From the NCBI GenBank assembly GCA_947627155.1, contig CANQUX010000011.1:1-50894 (forward strand): a stretch of DNA of 50,894 nt, read 5' to 3'. How positions within the stretch are numbered: position 1 is the first letter of the stretch; each line of letters starts with the position of its first letter. The notes under the pieces were generated by a model. It saw only the letters and a list, made by a program, of their open reading frames with translations. It had not been told where the DNA came from and did no database searches. The stretch is from an uncultured Alphaproteobacteria bacterium. GTDB lineage: Bacteria; Pseudomonadota; Alphaproteobacteria; CAAHEQ01; UBA3637. Shown here piece by piece: positions 32,198-41,116 of this stretch. The position numbers and the translations under genes were made by a program.

Positions 32198-34990
32198 CTA
32201 AAACTTGTATTTCACACTGAGTAATCCGGTATGATCAACATAATCCTTGCGGATTCTTGCTTCATATCCGGCGGCGACTTCCCAATTCGTGCAAATATCA
32301 GCAGCCACTTTGGCTCCCAATTCCACACCGAACCGGTTCAATTCTTCGCCGTTAACTCTGATAGCAGCACCGTTTGCCAATAAAACGTTCGTGTTGTTGT
32401 TATCAGATGTTAAGTCGTAAGTTAAAGCACCGCGCACTTCCGGACGGATGTTAATTCCGTTAGAAAATGCAAAGTTTTTCGTAGCTTTCACGCCGGCAAC
32501 GCCCGTTAACACGTTCGAGCTCTTGTTCAGCGCGCTTGTGCCTAAACCATCGGTATAGCTGTCTTTGGCAATGTGCATATAGCGCAAGCCGGCTTCCGGT
32601 GTGATTCCAAAACCGTGTGTGTTCAGATCGTATCCGATCATGGATTGCAATCCGAATGTATCAACATCATATTTGGCTTTGGCACCATAGCCCAAAACAG
32701 ATTTCTTTTCTTTATAATTCGAGAAACTGTATGAAGCGACGGCATTCACATACCAATCAGCCGGTTTATATTTACCATATAAGAACAAGCTGTGTGTATC
32801 AACATCGGTGTCACGAGTGTAACCGTCAATGTCCGATTCACTGTATGCATAACCTAAACCGATTTTTCCATCGCCGATTGTTTTATCAATACCAAAGGCA
32901 ACGCCATATGTGTTGACATCAAAACCGTGCGATTTGCTTGTTCCGTCTTTATCGGCATAGTTGAACAGGCCTTTGACCCAAACTTTAACCTGATCAATTA
33001 AATTGCCTTCTTTGGCAACGGCCGCATTTGTGAATGAATTATCCAACGCATCGGTTGCGGTGTCAAAAAGGGTATTTTGCAACGCCGTTTCACGCACACG
33101 CACCACCGGTGCCGCATCGGCAACCAACGCATCGGCCGCTCTGCTTAACAAAGCAGAATTTTTACCGTATTGCGCTTGATGACGCAGTGTGTCTTGCATA
33201 TCATCAAAATCGGCACGACCGCTACCCGTTTTGGAAGAGGAGACAGCAAGTAATGTGGTTGCTTCCGCTTCGGTCACACCCAAACGACCGGCAACTTCAC
33301 CGGCAGAACGTTCGCTGACCGTGTAAGTGGCGTCTTTCGTGCCATAAACTTTTGAAGAGGGATTTTCTTCAAATCGATAAAGATTGTTGGCATCGGGATC
33401 AAACATATTTTCCACATAGCTGGTTGAAACACCGCTGCTGCTTGCCGTATTGCTGGTTAAGCCTTGACTTGTGAAAATACCTTCTTTATCCACCAATTTC
33501 AACTGATGATCTTTATTTTCTTCATTGTTCATGGTGTTATCTGTTACAACCACTTGAATGGCACCGTAACCGTCAACAAGGTTTTCAATTTTGGTTGTGT
33601 CTTTCACATTCAAGATTGAACCGTTTTCGAGCGTAAGCTTGCCTTGACCCGAAATACCGCCATCAAGCGTTAACGAAGCACCTTTGTCAAGCCATGCCGT
33701 GGCACCTTCACCAATGTCAATATCATTTTTACCTTCAAGTGTTGCGTTGTTCTTAAAGACATTGTTTCCTTCAAAATGCAACTTCTTGGCACCTTGTTTG
33801 GCAATCGCTACGGCACCGCCGTTGTTGGTTGCAAAGTTGTTTGTGAAGGTGGAATCTTTTATTGTTGTGTCAACAGCCGTAGAAATAGCACCGCCGGCAC
33901 CGGTTGTTTCACCAATTGCTTGGTTGCCGTCAAAAGCAGCACCGTCAATTGTTAATTTGTGCTTCAAATCACTGCCTGCTGCGGCAAAAACAGCACCACC
34001 GTTACTGCCTTGAGCAACGTTGCCTTTAAACAAGCCGCCTTTAACGGAAACATCGCCGGAGCTGTAAATAGCACCGCCGCCGCCTTTGTATGACGTGTTG
34101 TTAACAAACGACGTGTTTGTTAAATGAAGATCACCTGAATTACCCGCCGTGCCGGAATTCATAATAGCACCGCCTTGCGCGCCCGAAGTGTTGCCTTCAA
34201 ATAAAGAATTGGTAATAATAACACCATCAGATGTATCACTGCCGGTTGCACCGATTGTGTTTAAAATGGCGCCGCCCATACCTTTGGCATGGTTGTTTTT
34301 GAAAACAGTGTTGTCAACGGTTAAAGTGCCGTTATCCGATGATTGATTCTTAACATAAACGGCACCGCCTTGATCATCGGAGGTATTGTTTTCAAAGCGG
34401 CTGTTTTTAACGGCTGCATCATTGTGTTCAACATAGAGCGCACCGCCTTGACTGGAAGCATGATTTCCTTCGAAAACATCATTATCAAAAAGTGTTTTAC
34501 CCTCAGAGCCTTCATTAAAGGCATTAACCGTCAAAAGTGCTGCTGCACCGCCTTGAGCCGCCGAGTTATTTCCAAAATAAGAATTTAAAACCTGATCTTG
34601 TTGAGAGGCTTTACCGGAGGTTCCGTCATGCCATAAAGACATAGCGCCACCCGCAGCCTTGGATTTGTTATTCGTAAATTTACTGTTATTAATGTCAGCA
34701 GCTTGAACAAAAGTTGAAGCATTAGGATTGATATTTAAATAAGCACCCCATTGTGCATTGCTCCAACCGTTTGCCTGAATTTCAAGCTGATCCCCGTTTT
34801 GCTTATAAGAAACATTGCCTTTCGAGGCGGGATCTTGTGTGAGTTGGTTCTCTGAATTATAGAATAAAGCATTTTTGTGCGGCGAAACGGTTGCCTCTGC
34901 AGCGGCAGCAGTATTAACCCATGCCACTCCGACAAACAACGACGCCATAGCTGTTGTCATTAAAAGACTACTTTTTGTATGATTAATCAT
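32198..34990 (-). CDS. Pmp-like autotransporter, upstream member of a tandem pair
   Basis: This 930-aa autotransporter has a signal peptide (KSSLLMTTAMASLFVGVAWV, then NTAAAAEA). A shorter beta-helix passenger carries GGAI/GGAV and FxxN repeats, followed by a linker with RVRETALQNTLFD and a C-terminal barrel ending in LLSVKYKF. The barrel and linker closely match those of the protein at 28008-31889, while the passengers differ. No promoter is seen between the start codon and the terminator of structured RNA 2, whose T-run ends only about 25-30 nt upstream. Expression may therefore depend on read-through of that terminator. Confidence 0.93.
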   Translation of the reverse strand: MINHTKSSLLMTTAMASLFVGVAWVNTAAAAEATVSPHKNALFYNSENQLTQDPASKGNVSYKQNGDQLEIQANGWSNAQWGAYLNINPNASTFVQAADINNSKFTNNKSKAAGGAMSLWHDGTSGKASQQDQVLNSYFGNNSAAQGGAAALLTVNAFNEGSEGKTLFDNDVFEGNHASSQGGALYVEHNDAAVKNSRFENNTSDDQGGAVYVKNQSSDNGTLTVDNTVFKNNHAKGMGGAILNTIGATGSDTSDGVIITNSLFEGNTSGAQGGAIMNSGTAGNSGDLHLTNTSFVNNTSYKGGGGAIYSSGDVSVKGGLFKGNVAQGSNGGAVFAAAGSDLKHKLTIDGAAFDGNQAIGETTGAGGAISTAVDTTIKDSTFTNNFATNNGGAVAIAKQGAKKLHFEGNNVFKNNATLEGKNDIDIGEGATAWLDKGASLTLDGGISGQGKLTLENGSILNVKDTTKIENLVDGYGAIQVVVTDNTMNNEENKDHQLKLVDKEGIFTSQGLTSNTASSSGVSTSYVENMFDPDANNLYRFEENPSSKVYGTKDATYTVSERSAGEVAGRLGVTEAEATTLLAVSSSKTGSGRADFDDMQDTLRHQAQYGKNSALLSRAADALVADAAPVVRVRETALQNTLFDTATDALDNSFTNAAVAKEGNLIDQVKVWVKGLFNYADKDGTSKSHGFDVNTYGVAFGIDKTIGDGKIGLGYAYSESDIDGYTRDTDVDTHSLFLYGKYKPADWYVNAVASYSFSNYKEKKSVLGYGAKAKYDVDTFGLQSMIGYDLNTHGFGITPEAGLRYMHIAKDSYTDGLGTSALNKSSNVLTGVAGVKATKNFAFSNGINIRPEVRGALTYDLTSDNNNTNVLLANGAAIRVNGEELNRFGVELGAKVAADICTNWEVAAGYEARIRKDYVDHTGLLSVKYKF

Positions 34991-35014
34991 TGATTCTTTC
35001 CTTTTTTAACAGTT

Positions 35015-35296
35015 AAAAGAAAACCACCTTTGTCAGAGGTGGCCGGAGAGTTCAACAATCATATCGCATAAATTGACTCTTTTAGCCTTTAAAGCCACGT
35101 TTTCAGAGAGATCAGGCGGCTTCTGAACATTCGCTAAAAGCTCCCCGACCATATTGGCTATAATCGGGGGATATATTTACTGTCGATTATTAAATAATCC
35201 ACAGTTCGCGATGTTATATCCTAACACCGTATGCGATAAGAGCCGTTGAAAGCTCCGTACCTCTTGGGTACTAAACATGAAAAGATTTCATGTCTG
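35015..35296 (-). ncRNA. Putative structured RNA 2 / attenuator-like leader
   Basis: This minus-strand transcript of about 280 nt runs from a promoter to an intrinsic terminator (CCACCT / AGGTGG, 35024-35042) placed about 30 nt before an autotransporter ATG. Hairpins include ACATGAAA / TTTCATGT, GTACC / GGTAC, ACTGT-GATTATT / AATAATC-ACAGT and CCCCGA / TCGGGG. Two long-range pairings exist: a perfect 9-bp TATCGCATA / TATGCGATA (35230-35238 with 35062-35070), and a 10-bp one (35141-35150 with 35041-35050) that touches the base of the terminator. The 3' 70 nt resemble structured RNA 1. No known riboswitch family recognised. Confidence 0.6.
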
Positions 35297-35302
35297 ATTG
35301 GT

Positions 35303-35331
35303 AGCATATAACATATTTTTTTAAAAAGCAA
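35303..35331 (-). promoter_or_regulatory. Promoter of structured RNA 2
   Basis: Minus-strand TTGCTT (35326-35331), 17-bp spacer, TATGCT (35303-35308). Confidence 0.65.
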
Positions 35332-35334
35332 CAA

Positions 35335-35616
35335 AAAAAAATAAAAATATATGCCATCATATAAAAAAATATAAATTATTTTTATAAAAAACAAAAAAAA
35401 TTAAAATTTAATTAAGTATTTAGAGCAAAATTTAAATTAAAATTCAAGTTTCTGAAAAAATTAAAGTAAAATTTAAGTTATAATCCAAGTTTAAGATAAA
35501 AATTAAATTAAAATTTAAATTTCGGGTAAAAATTAAAGTAAAAATTAAAATAAAATTTCAATTTAAATTAAAATTCAAATTCTGATTATAACTTAATTTA
35601 AATAAAAGTTAAAAAT
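35335..35616. other. Extremely AT-rich tract
   Basis: About 280 bp consisting almost entirely of A and T, with recurring AAATTTAAATT, TTAAAATT and AAATTAAAG blocks separated by rare single G or C bases. It contains no gene and no obvious terminator for parE. It could be a spacer, a curved region or a nucleoid-protein binding site. Confidence 0.7.
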
Positions 35617-37605
35617 TTAAATATCCAAATTTTCAATAAATTTGGCATGTTCCTGAATGAATTGAAAACGCAATTCCGGCTTGTTGCCCATGAGCCTTTC
35701 AACCATTTGCGCCGTGTATGCCGCTTCCTCCGCTTCTTCTTCCGTTGCCTTATGCGGAATCATCACACGCAATAAGGTGCGCTTTTGCGGATCCATTGTC
35801 GTTTCTTTTAACTGATGCGGCGGCATTTCACCTAACCCTTTAAAGCGGGAAATATCAACATTTTTCGCGTTTTTAAACACCGTTTTCAAAAGTTTGTCTT
35901 TTTCATCGTCATCGGCGGCATAAACCGATTTTCCGCCCTGTGTGAGCCGATATAACGGCGGCAAAGCAATAAACAAATGTCCATTTTCAATTAACTGCGG
36001 CATTTCCTGATAGAAAAACGACATTAAAAGCGAGGCAATGTGCGCACCGTCAACATCGGCATCGGTCATAATGATAATTTTTTCATAACGCAACGCTTCT
36101 TCGTTATATTTATCACGCCGCCCGCACCCCAACGCTTCCGTCATATCTTTAATTTCTTCATTTGCCAATATTTTATCGTTCGAAGCACTGATAACGTTTA
36201 AAATTTTACCCCGCAACGGCAAAATGGCCTGATGAACTCTGTCGCGCGCCTGTTTCGCGGAACCGCCGGCCGAATCGCCTTCCACCAAAAAAATTTCCGT
36301 TCCCGCCGTTTCTTTATGCGAACAATCGGCCAACTTTCCGGGCAGACGCAGTTTTTTCGTGGCACTGGCGCGCGCCGTTTCCAACGTTTTTTTCCGACGC
36401 TTTCTCTCTTCCGCCCGCTCAATAATATAATCTAACAACGCATTGGCCGATTTAATATCGCGACTGAGCCAATGGTCAAACGGATCTTTTACCGCATTTT
36501 CCACCAATCGGGCCGCTGACGGCGTGACCAGCCGTTCTTTTGTTTGCCCTTGAAATTGCGGATCTTTAATGAAAACGGATAACATAACGCCGGCCGTGTT
36601 TAAAATATCATCTGCCGTAATATCCGCCGCCTTTTTGTTGCCGCTCATATCGGCAAAAGCGCGTAACGATTTTGTTAAGCCGGCGCGCAGACCCGTTTCA
36701 TGCGTTCCGCCCAGCGGCGTGACAATGGTATTGCAATAAGAATAAGAAAAACCGTCTTTATAATCATCCGGCCAACAAATAGCCCACTCAACGGCACCCT
36801 CGTTATCGGGCAAGTCAACCCGTCCCGAAAACGGACGCGGCGTAACGGCCGATCTGTCTTTCATTAAATAATCCAAAAAGTCGGCAACCCCATTCGGATA
36901 TTTTAAAACCTGTTCGGCGGGCGTTTTATCATCTGCCCCGATTAAAGAAGCATCGCACGACCAACGAATTTCCACCCCGCGAAACAAAAAAGCTTTCGTT
37001 CGCGCCATACGAAACAAAGTTTGCGGTTTAAAACGCACCGATTCGCCGAAAATTTCCGTATCGGGCAGAAAAGAAATGCTCGTGCCGCGCCGATTACTCA
37101 CCGCGCCGACAACCGTTAACGGCGTGACGGGTTTTCCCTGCCGATATTCCTGCCGATATAATTTTTTATCGCGGGCAATTTCCACAATTAAGTGCGCCGA
37201 TAACGCATTGACCGCCGATAACCCCACACCGTGCAATCCGCCGGAAATCACATAAGCATTGCCGCCGAATTTTCCGCCCGAATGCAATGTTGTCATAATC
37301 ACTTCCAGCGCCGATTTATCGGGAAAGCGCGGATGCGGATCAATGGGAATTCCCCGACCGTTATCTTTAACGCTCACATATCCGTCGGCACTTAAATGCA
37401 CTTCAATGTTGGAGGCATAGCCGGCAACGGCTTCATCCATGGCATTATCGATAATTTCGGCAACCAGATGATGATAAGCGCGTTCGTCTATACCGCCGAT
37501 ATACATACCCGGTCTTTTTCGGACGGGATCCAATCCTTCCAAAACTTCAATATCTTTGGCAGAATAACCGCTTTGCACGGTTGGTGTAGAAAATAAATCA
37601 GACAT
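35617..37605 (-). CDS. parE: DNA topoisomerase IV subunit B
   Basis: ParE is the ATPase subunit of topoisomerase IV, which decatenates daughter chromosomes. The 662-aa protein opens with SAKDIEVLEGLDPVRKRPGMYIGG and has the GHKL ATP site (EIIDNAMDEAVAGYA, DNGRGIPID, GGLHGVGLSAVNAL). The TOPRIM domain contains EIFLVEGDSAGGSAKQARDR and MTDADVDGAHI. Length and the lack of the GyrB insert favour ParE over GyrB. The ATG at 37605 is chosen because the family begins there; the frame is open upstream into an AT-rich region shared with the divergent gltX promoter. Confidence 0.95.
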   Translation of the reverse strand: MSDLFSTPTVQSGYSAKDIEVLEGLDPVRKRPGMYIGGIDERAYHHLVAEIIDNAMDEAVAGYASNIEVHLSADGYVSVKDNGRGIPIDPHPRFPDKSALEVIMTTLHSGGKFGGNAYVISGGLHGVGLSAVNALSAHLIVEIARDKKLYRQEYRQGKPVTPLTVVGAVSNRRGTSISFLPDTEIFGESVRFKPQTLFRMARTKAFLFRGVEIRWSCDASLIGADDKTPAEQVLKYPNGVADFLDYLMKDRSAVTPRPFSGRVDLPDNEGAVEWAICWPDDYKDGFSYSYCNTIVTPLGGTHETGLRAGLTKSLRAFADMSGNKKAADITADDILNTAGVMLSVFIKDPQFQGQTKERLVTPSAARLVENAVKDPFDHWLSRDIKSANALLDYIIERAEERKRRKKTLETARASATKKLRLPGKLADCSHKETAGTEIFLVEGDSAGGSAKQARDRVHQAILPLRGKILNVISASNDKILANEEIKDMTEALGCGRRDKYNEEALRYEKIIIMTDADVDGAHIASLLMSFFYQEMPQLIENGHLFIALPPLYRLTQGGKSVYAADDDEKDKLLKTVFKNAKNVDISRFKGLGEMPPHQLKETTMDPQKRTLLRVMIPHKATEEEAEEAAYTAQMVERLMGNKPELRFQFIQEHAKFIENLDI

Positions 37606-37681
37606 GAGGAAACAATAAAAGATTTTTACGCAAAAATCAAGTAAAAAAAAGTTTAAAGACTTAAAAAAAGCAAAGAAATGT

Positions 37682-37710
37682 TTGACAACGGGCATATTTT
37701 TGTGTATAAA
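37682..37710 (+). promoter_or_regulatory. Promoter of gltX
   Basis: Consensus TTGACA (37682-37687), 17-bp spacer, TATAAA (37705-37710), about 36 nt before the ribosome-binding site. Confidence 0.8.
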
Positions 37711-37753
37711 AAAGCCAAATTTAATTATAAATAAAAAAACAAAGGAAATTATT

Positions 37754-39400
37754 ATGACACCTGAAATTATTGCAAAAATTTTTCCGAATGAGCTGCCGAG
37801 CATTGAAGAAATCGAGAAAAAATATCCGCCGCGCGCTTTACAACCCGGGCAAAAAGTCACACGCGTGGCACCCAGCCCCACGGGCTTTATGCATGTGGGC
37901 TCTTTATATGCGGCATTGGTTTCCGAACGGGCGGCGCATCAAAGCGGCGGCGTATTCTATCTGCGCGTGGAAGATACCGATCAAAAACGCAAGGTGGAGG
38001 GTGCCGTTGAAGTGATTTGCAAATCGTTGGCGCGTTACGGTATTGTTGCCGATGAGGGTGTGAATGAAAATAATCAGGATTACGGCCCTTATGCGCCTTA
38101 TACGCAAAGCGAACGCAAAGAAATTTATCAGGCTTATGCCAAAAAATTGTTAACGGAGGGCTTGGCTTATCCCTGCTTTTGCGGTGCCGAAGAACTTGAT
38201 TTAATGCGTAAAATTCAAGAAAAACAAGGGCAACGTCCGGGCTATTACGGCAAATACGCACATTGTCGTCCTTTAACCGATGCACAGATTCTGGAAAATT
38301 TAAATGCCGGCAAACCGTGGATTTTAAGATTTAAATCTATGGGCGATAACAATAAACGGATGCTCATTAAAGACCTTTTAAAAGGTGATGTCAATATGCC
38401 GGAAAACGATTTGGATATTGTTATTTTAAAAAGTGACGGCTTGCCCACTTATCACTTTGCGCACGCCGTTGATGATCATTTAATGGGTACAACGCATGTG
38501 TTGCGCGGCGATGAATGGCTTTCCTCCGTACCGTTACACATTCAACTGTTTGTGGCGCTCGGTTGGAAAGCGCCGAAGTACGGGCATATTGCGCCGCTTC
38601 AAAAATCGGATAATGGGAATAAGCGCAAATTATCCAAACGATATGATCCCGAAGCCAACATTACTTACTTTTGGGAAAAAGGATATCCCGAAACGGCTTT
38701 AATTGAATATTTGCTGAACTTAATTAACGCCTCGTTTGAAGATTGGCGACGCACCAATCCCGATAAAGATGCCTTTGATTTTCCGTTGAACTTTAATAAA
38801 GTTTCAAACTCGGCGGGTGCGTTGTTTGACTTTCAAAAATTGAACAGCATTTCCAAAGAAGTGATTGCCCGCATGACGGCCGATGAGGTTTATCAGGCAT
38901 TGTCAGCTTGGGCAAAAACCTATAATCCCGCATTTGCCGACAGATTAAGCGCAAATCGGGATTATTATTTGCACATTTTAAACATTGAACGCAACATCGG
39001 CAAAAAATCACGCAAAGATTTTATCAAATGGTCGGATATTGAAGCCGATACCGCCTATTTCTTTGATGACACTTTTACGCGCGATTTGGAATCTTTCGCC
39101 AAAGAAATTAACTTGTCCGTTGAAGAGTTAAAAGCCGTTGCTGCGGAATTTAAAGCCGTTTATCGGGCGGAGGACGATAAAAACACATGGTTTGAAAAAA
39201 TTAAAGTCATTGCCGAAAAACACGGGTTTGCTTCGGATATGAAATCTTATCGCGAAACGCCCGAAAAATTCAAAGGCAGCATTTCCGATATTTCAAACGT
39301 GTTACGCATTTTCATCACGGGGCGCACGCAAAGCCCCGACTTGCATGCCATTATGCAGGTGATGGGCACAAATCGGGTATTAAGCCGATTAGAGGCCTGA
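37754..39400 (+). CDS. gltX: Glutamyl-tRNA synthetase
   Basis: A class I aminoacyl-tRNA synthetase that charges tRNA-Glu. The 548-aa enzyme has the HIGH-type signature in RVAPSPTGFMHVGSLYAAL, LRVEDTDQKR, and the KMSKS-type KLSKRYDPE, with the Rossmann fold and a helical C-terminal anticodon-binding part. It is longer than the usual 470 aa; the N-terminal extension of about 35 residues (EIIAKIFPNELPSIEEIEKK) and insertions account for this. The start at 37754 has AAAGGAAA upstream. It ends 5 bp from the convergent rlmH stop. Confidence 0.95.
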   Translation: MTPEIIAKIFPNELPSIEEIEKKYPPRALQPGQKVTRVAPSPTGFMHVGSLYAALVSERAAHQSGGVFYLRVEDTDQKRKVEGAVEVICKSLARYGIVADEGVNENNQDYGPYAPYTQSERKEIYQAYAKKLLTEGLAYPCFCGAEELDLMRKIQEKQGQRPGYYGKYAHCRPLTDAQILENLNAGKPWILRFKSMGDNNKRMLIKDLLKGDVNMPENDLDIVILKSDGLPTYHFAHAVDDHLMGTTHVLRGDEWLSSVPLHIQLFVALGWKAPKYGHIAPLQKSDNGNKRKLSKRYDPEANITYFWEKGYPETALIEYLLNLINASFEDWRRTNPDKDAFDFPLNFNKVSNSAGALFDFQKLNSISKEVIARMTADEVYQALSAWAKTYNPAFADRLSANRDYYLHILNIERNIGKKSRKDFIKWSDIEADTAYFFDDTFTRDLESFAKEINLSVEELKAVAAEFKAVYRAEDDKNTWFEKIKVIAEKHGFASDMKSYRETPEKFKGSISDISNVLRIFITGRTQSPDLHAIMQVMGTNRVLSRLEA

Positions 39401-39405
39401 AAAAC

Positions 39406-39867
39406 TTAATCGCGATGATAAGGGTGATTGTCCCAAATGGTTTTGGCGCGGTAAAGCTGCTCGGCTAAAACAACGCGCGCTAAAAAATGCGGCAGTGTCA
39501 TCCGTCCGAACGAGAGTTTATAATCGGCTTTTTGCTTTAAAAAATCGGCGTGTCCGTCTGCGCCGCCAATCAGAAACGCCACGCAAGAAACACCTTCCTC
39601 CCGCCAATTTTGAAGCAGCGCCGCAAAGGCACGGGACGTGGGCGTTTGTCCGCCTTCGTCCAGCACAACAATTTTAGCCCCCGGGGGTATTGCCTGACAT
39701 AATAATTTTGATTCGGCCGCCTTTAATGCCTCTCCCGATAAAGACTTTTTTTCTTCCAATTCTTTAACAACAATCGGCAGACGGGATTTTTTAATATAAT
39801 CATCAATTAACACCGCTTCGGGCGCGTTTTTTTTCAATTTTCCGATGGCGGCAATTATTATTTGCAT
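39406..39867 (-). CDS. rlmH: 23S rRNA (pseudouridine1915-N3)-methyltransferase
   Basis: A small SPOUT-class methyltransferase that modifies pseudouridine 1915 in helix 69 of 23S rRNA, acting on whole ribosomes. The 153-aa protein shows IVVLDEGGQTPTSRAFAALL, the SAM-knot AFLIGGADGH, and the C-terminal FGRMTLPHFLARVVLAEQLY followed by HPYHRD, all family hallmarks. It overlaps the end of the cytidine deaminase gene by 10 bp and ends the cluster that begins at mlaE. Confidence 0.96.
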   Translation of the reverse strand: MQIIIAAIGKLKKNAPEAVLIDDYIKKSRLPIVVKELEEKKSLSGEALKAAESKLLCQAIPPGAKIVVLDEGGQTPTSRAFAALLQNWREEGVSCVAFLIGGADGHADFLKQKADYKLSFGRMTLPHFLARVVLAEQLYRAKTIWDNHPYHRD

Positions 39868-40280
39868 TCACAGGCTCTTTTGCGATACTTGTTCGGCAAC
39901 AGTGAAGCAATATCAACAATTTCCCAATCGGTATCATCGGCATTCGGCACAATCACTTTGGCTTGACCCCCGCTGTAATCGGCAATATATTCCCGACACC
40001 GGCCGCACGGCGAAATCACATAACCGTTTTCACCGCGAACGGCAACAATGGTATCAATTTCCATATTTTTCTCTTGCGTCATGGCAATGCCGATGGTAAT
40101 AATTTCCGCACAGGTTGCCAAAGAGGGTTGCGTTGAGCCGATGTGCAATCCGGCATATAAATGCCCGCTTTTTGTTGTGAGCGCCGCTGCCACAACGGTG
40201 TGATGCCCTTCTTTTTCATATCTGTCTTTTAAAAGCGTTCGCGCTGCTTCAATAATTTCTTCCGGTGTATATTTTGTCAT
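39858..40280 (-). CDS. cdd: Cytidine deaminase-like enzyme
   Basis: A 140-aa zinc-dependent deaminase, expected to convert cytidine or deoxycytidine to uridine in pyrimidine salvage. The zinc and catalytic site is CAE (57-59) with PCGRC (91-95), and HTVVAAALTTKSGHLYAGLHI matches the substrate-binding opening. Some blasticidin-S deaminase-like proteins have the same layout, so substrate is likely but not certain. Its ATG shares one base with the cvpA stop (TAATG), and its 3' end overlaps rlmH, so it is translationally coupled. Confidence 0.85.
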   Translation of the reverse strand: MTKYTPEEIIEAARTLLKDRYEKEGHHTVVAAALTTKSGHLYAGLHIGSTQPSLATCAEIITIGIAMTQEKNMEIDTIVAVRGENGYVISPCGRCREYIADYSGGQAKVIVPNADDTDWEIVDIASLLPNKYRKRACECK

Positions 40281-41104
40281 TATTGATTTCCTTTTTCCAT
40301 AATTTGTTCAACCATATTATCCAAAGATTCTCTTTCCTTTAAGTTATACTGCGGCGCCGATGCGGCATTCGGTGCGGGAGAAACGCTCGGCGCGGGTTTA
40401 TCCGCCTTTTCCGCCTCTTTTTTCGGCTGAGATGTTTCCGCTTTTTTCGGTTGAGGTGTTGTTTTGCTCGGTGACGTTGACGGCTTTTCTTTAATTTCTT
40501 CCACCAGATTCTTTAAAGCTTTCTGATGTGATTTTTCCGGCAATTTGTGATCGCGTTTTAAATCGGTTCCGATTTTCTTTGTTTCTTTTTTCTCGTCTTC
40601 TTCCCCGATGCCCAAATCATTTTGAACATTTTGCGGAACGAATTTCTTTAAAAATTCCGCCGTTTGACGAATATAAGCCATGGAAACATTTTCTTTTTCC
40701 ATATCTCTCAAAGCCGGCTCGGATAAAGCCACAACGGCCCCCACATAAAGCAAAGCCATTAACAAAACAGCCCGCAAAATACCGAAAATCATACCCAACG
40801 TTCTGTCCAATCCGCTCAAAGAACTTTGCCGTAATTTTTGGTTAATATGCGCATTAATGAGCGTCATAATCACCAAAATACCGAGCGCCACCAAAATAGA
40901 ACCGCATAATCCGGCCAATTTTTCGTTTTCAATGGCTTTTCCCATAATCGATTGCATGGGCGTATAGCTGTAAACGGCGCCGAAACACGCCAAAATCCAA
41001 GAGGAAATGCCCAGTAATTCGGATACCAAACCGCGATATAAGGCAAATAAAATGGAAAAAATCATAATACATAAAGCAATGGTGTCTATTACGCCGATAC
41101 TCAT
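40280..41104 (-). CDS. cvpA: CvpA family membrane protein with charged C-terminal tail
   Basis: An inner-membrane protein with four helices in the first 155 residues (IDTIALCIMIFSILFALYRGL at the start, GILRAVLLMALLYVGAV later). This is the CvpA family, linked to colicin V export and envelope stress tolerance, but its molecular role is unknown. After the membrane part there is a Lys/Pro/Ser-rich cytosolic tail of about 110 residues, unusually long, ending in RESLDNMVEQIMEKGNQ. It lies 12 bp after radA, as in many alphaproteobacteria. Confidence 0.9.
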   Translation of the reverse strand: MSIGVIDTIALCIMIFSILFALYRGLVSELLGISSWILACFGAVYSYTPMQSIMGKAIENEKLAGLCGSILVALGILVIMTLINAHINQKLRQSSLSGLDRTLGMIFGILRAVLLMALLYVGAVVALSEPALRDMEKENVSMAYIRQTAEFLKKFVPQNVQNDLGIGEEDEKKETKKIGTDLKRDHKLPEKSHQKALKNLVEEIKEKPSTSPSKTTPQPKKAETSQPKKEAEKADKPAPSVSPAPNAASAPQYNLKERESLDNMVEQIMEKGNQ

Positions 41105-41116
41105 TTTAATACTCCT

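Noticed and set aside
35015-35296. Identification of structured RNA 2 as tmRNA or RNase P RNA
   Set aside because: No tRNA-like ends, no recognisable tag frame and no RNase P core motifs were seen.
35335-35616. Replication origin at the AT-rich tract
   Set aside because: No DnaA-box cluster was noticed and dnaA or other origin genes are not nearby.
35617-37881. Longer parE frame starting at 37881
   Set aside because: The first 92 codons are hydrophobic, AT-rich sequence overlapping the gltX promoter; the conserved ParE start is at 37605.
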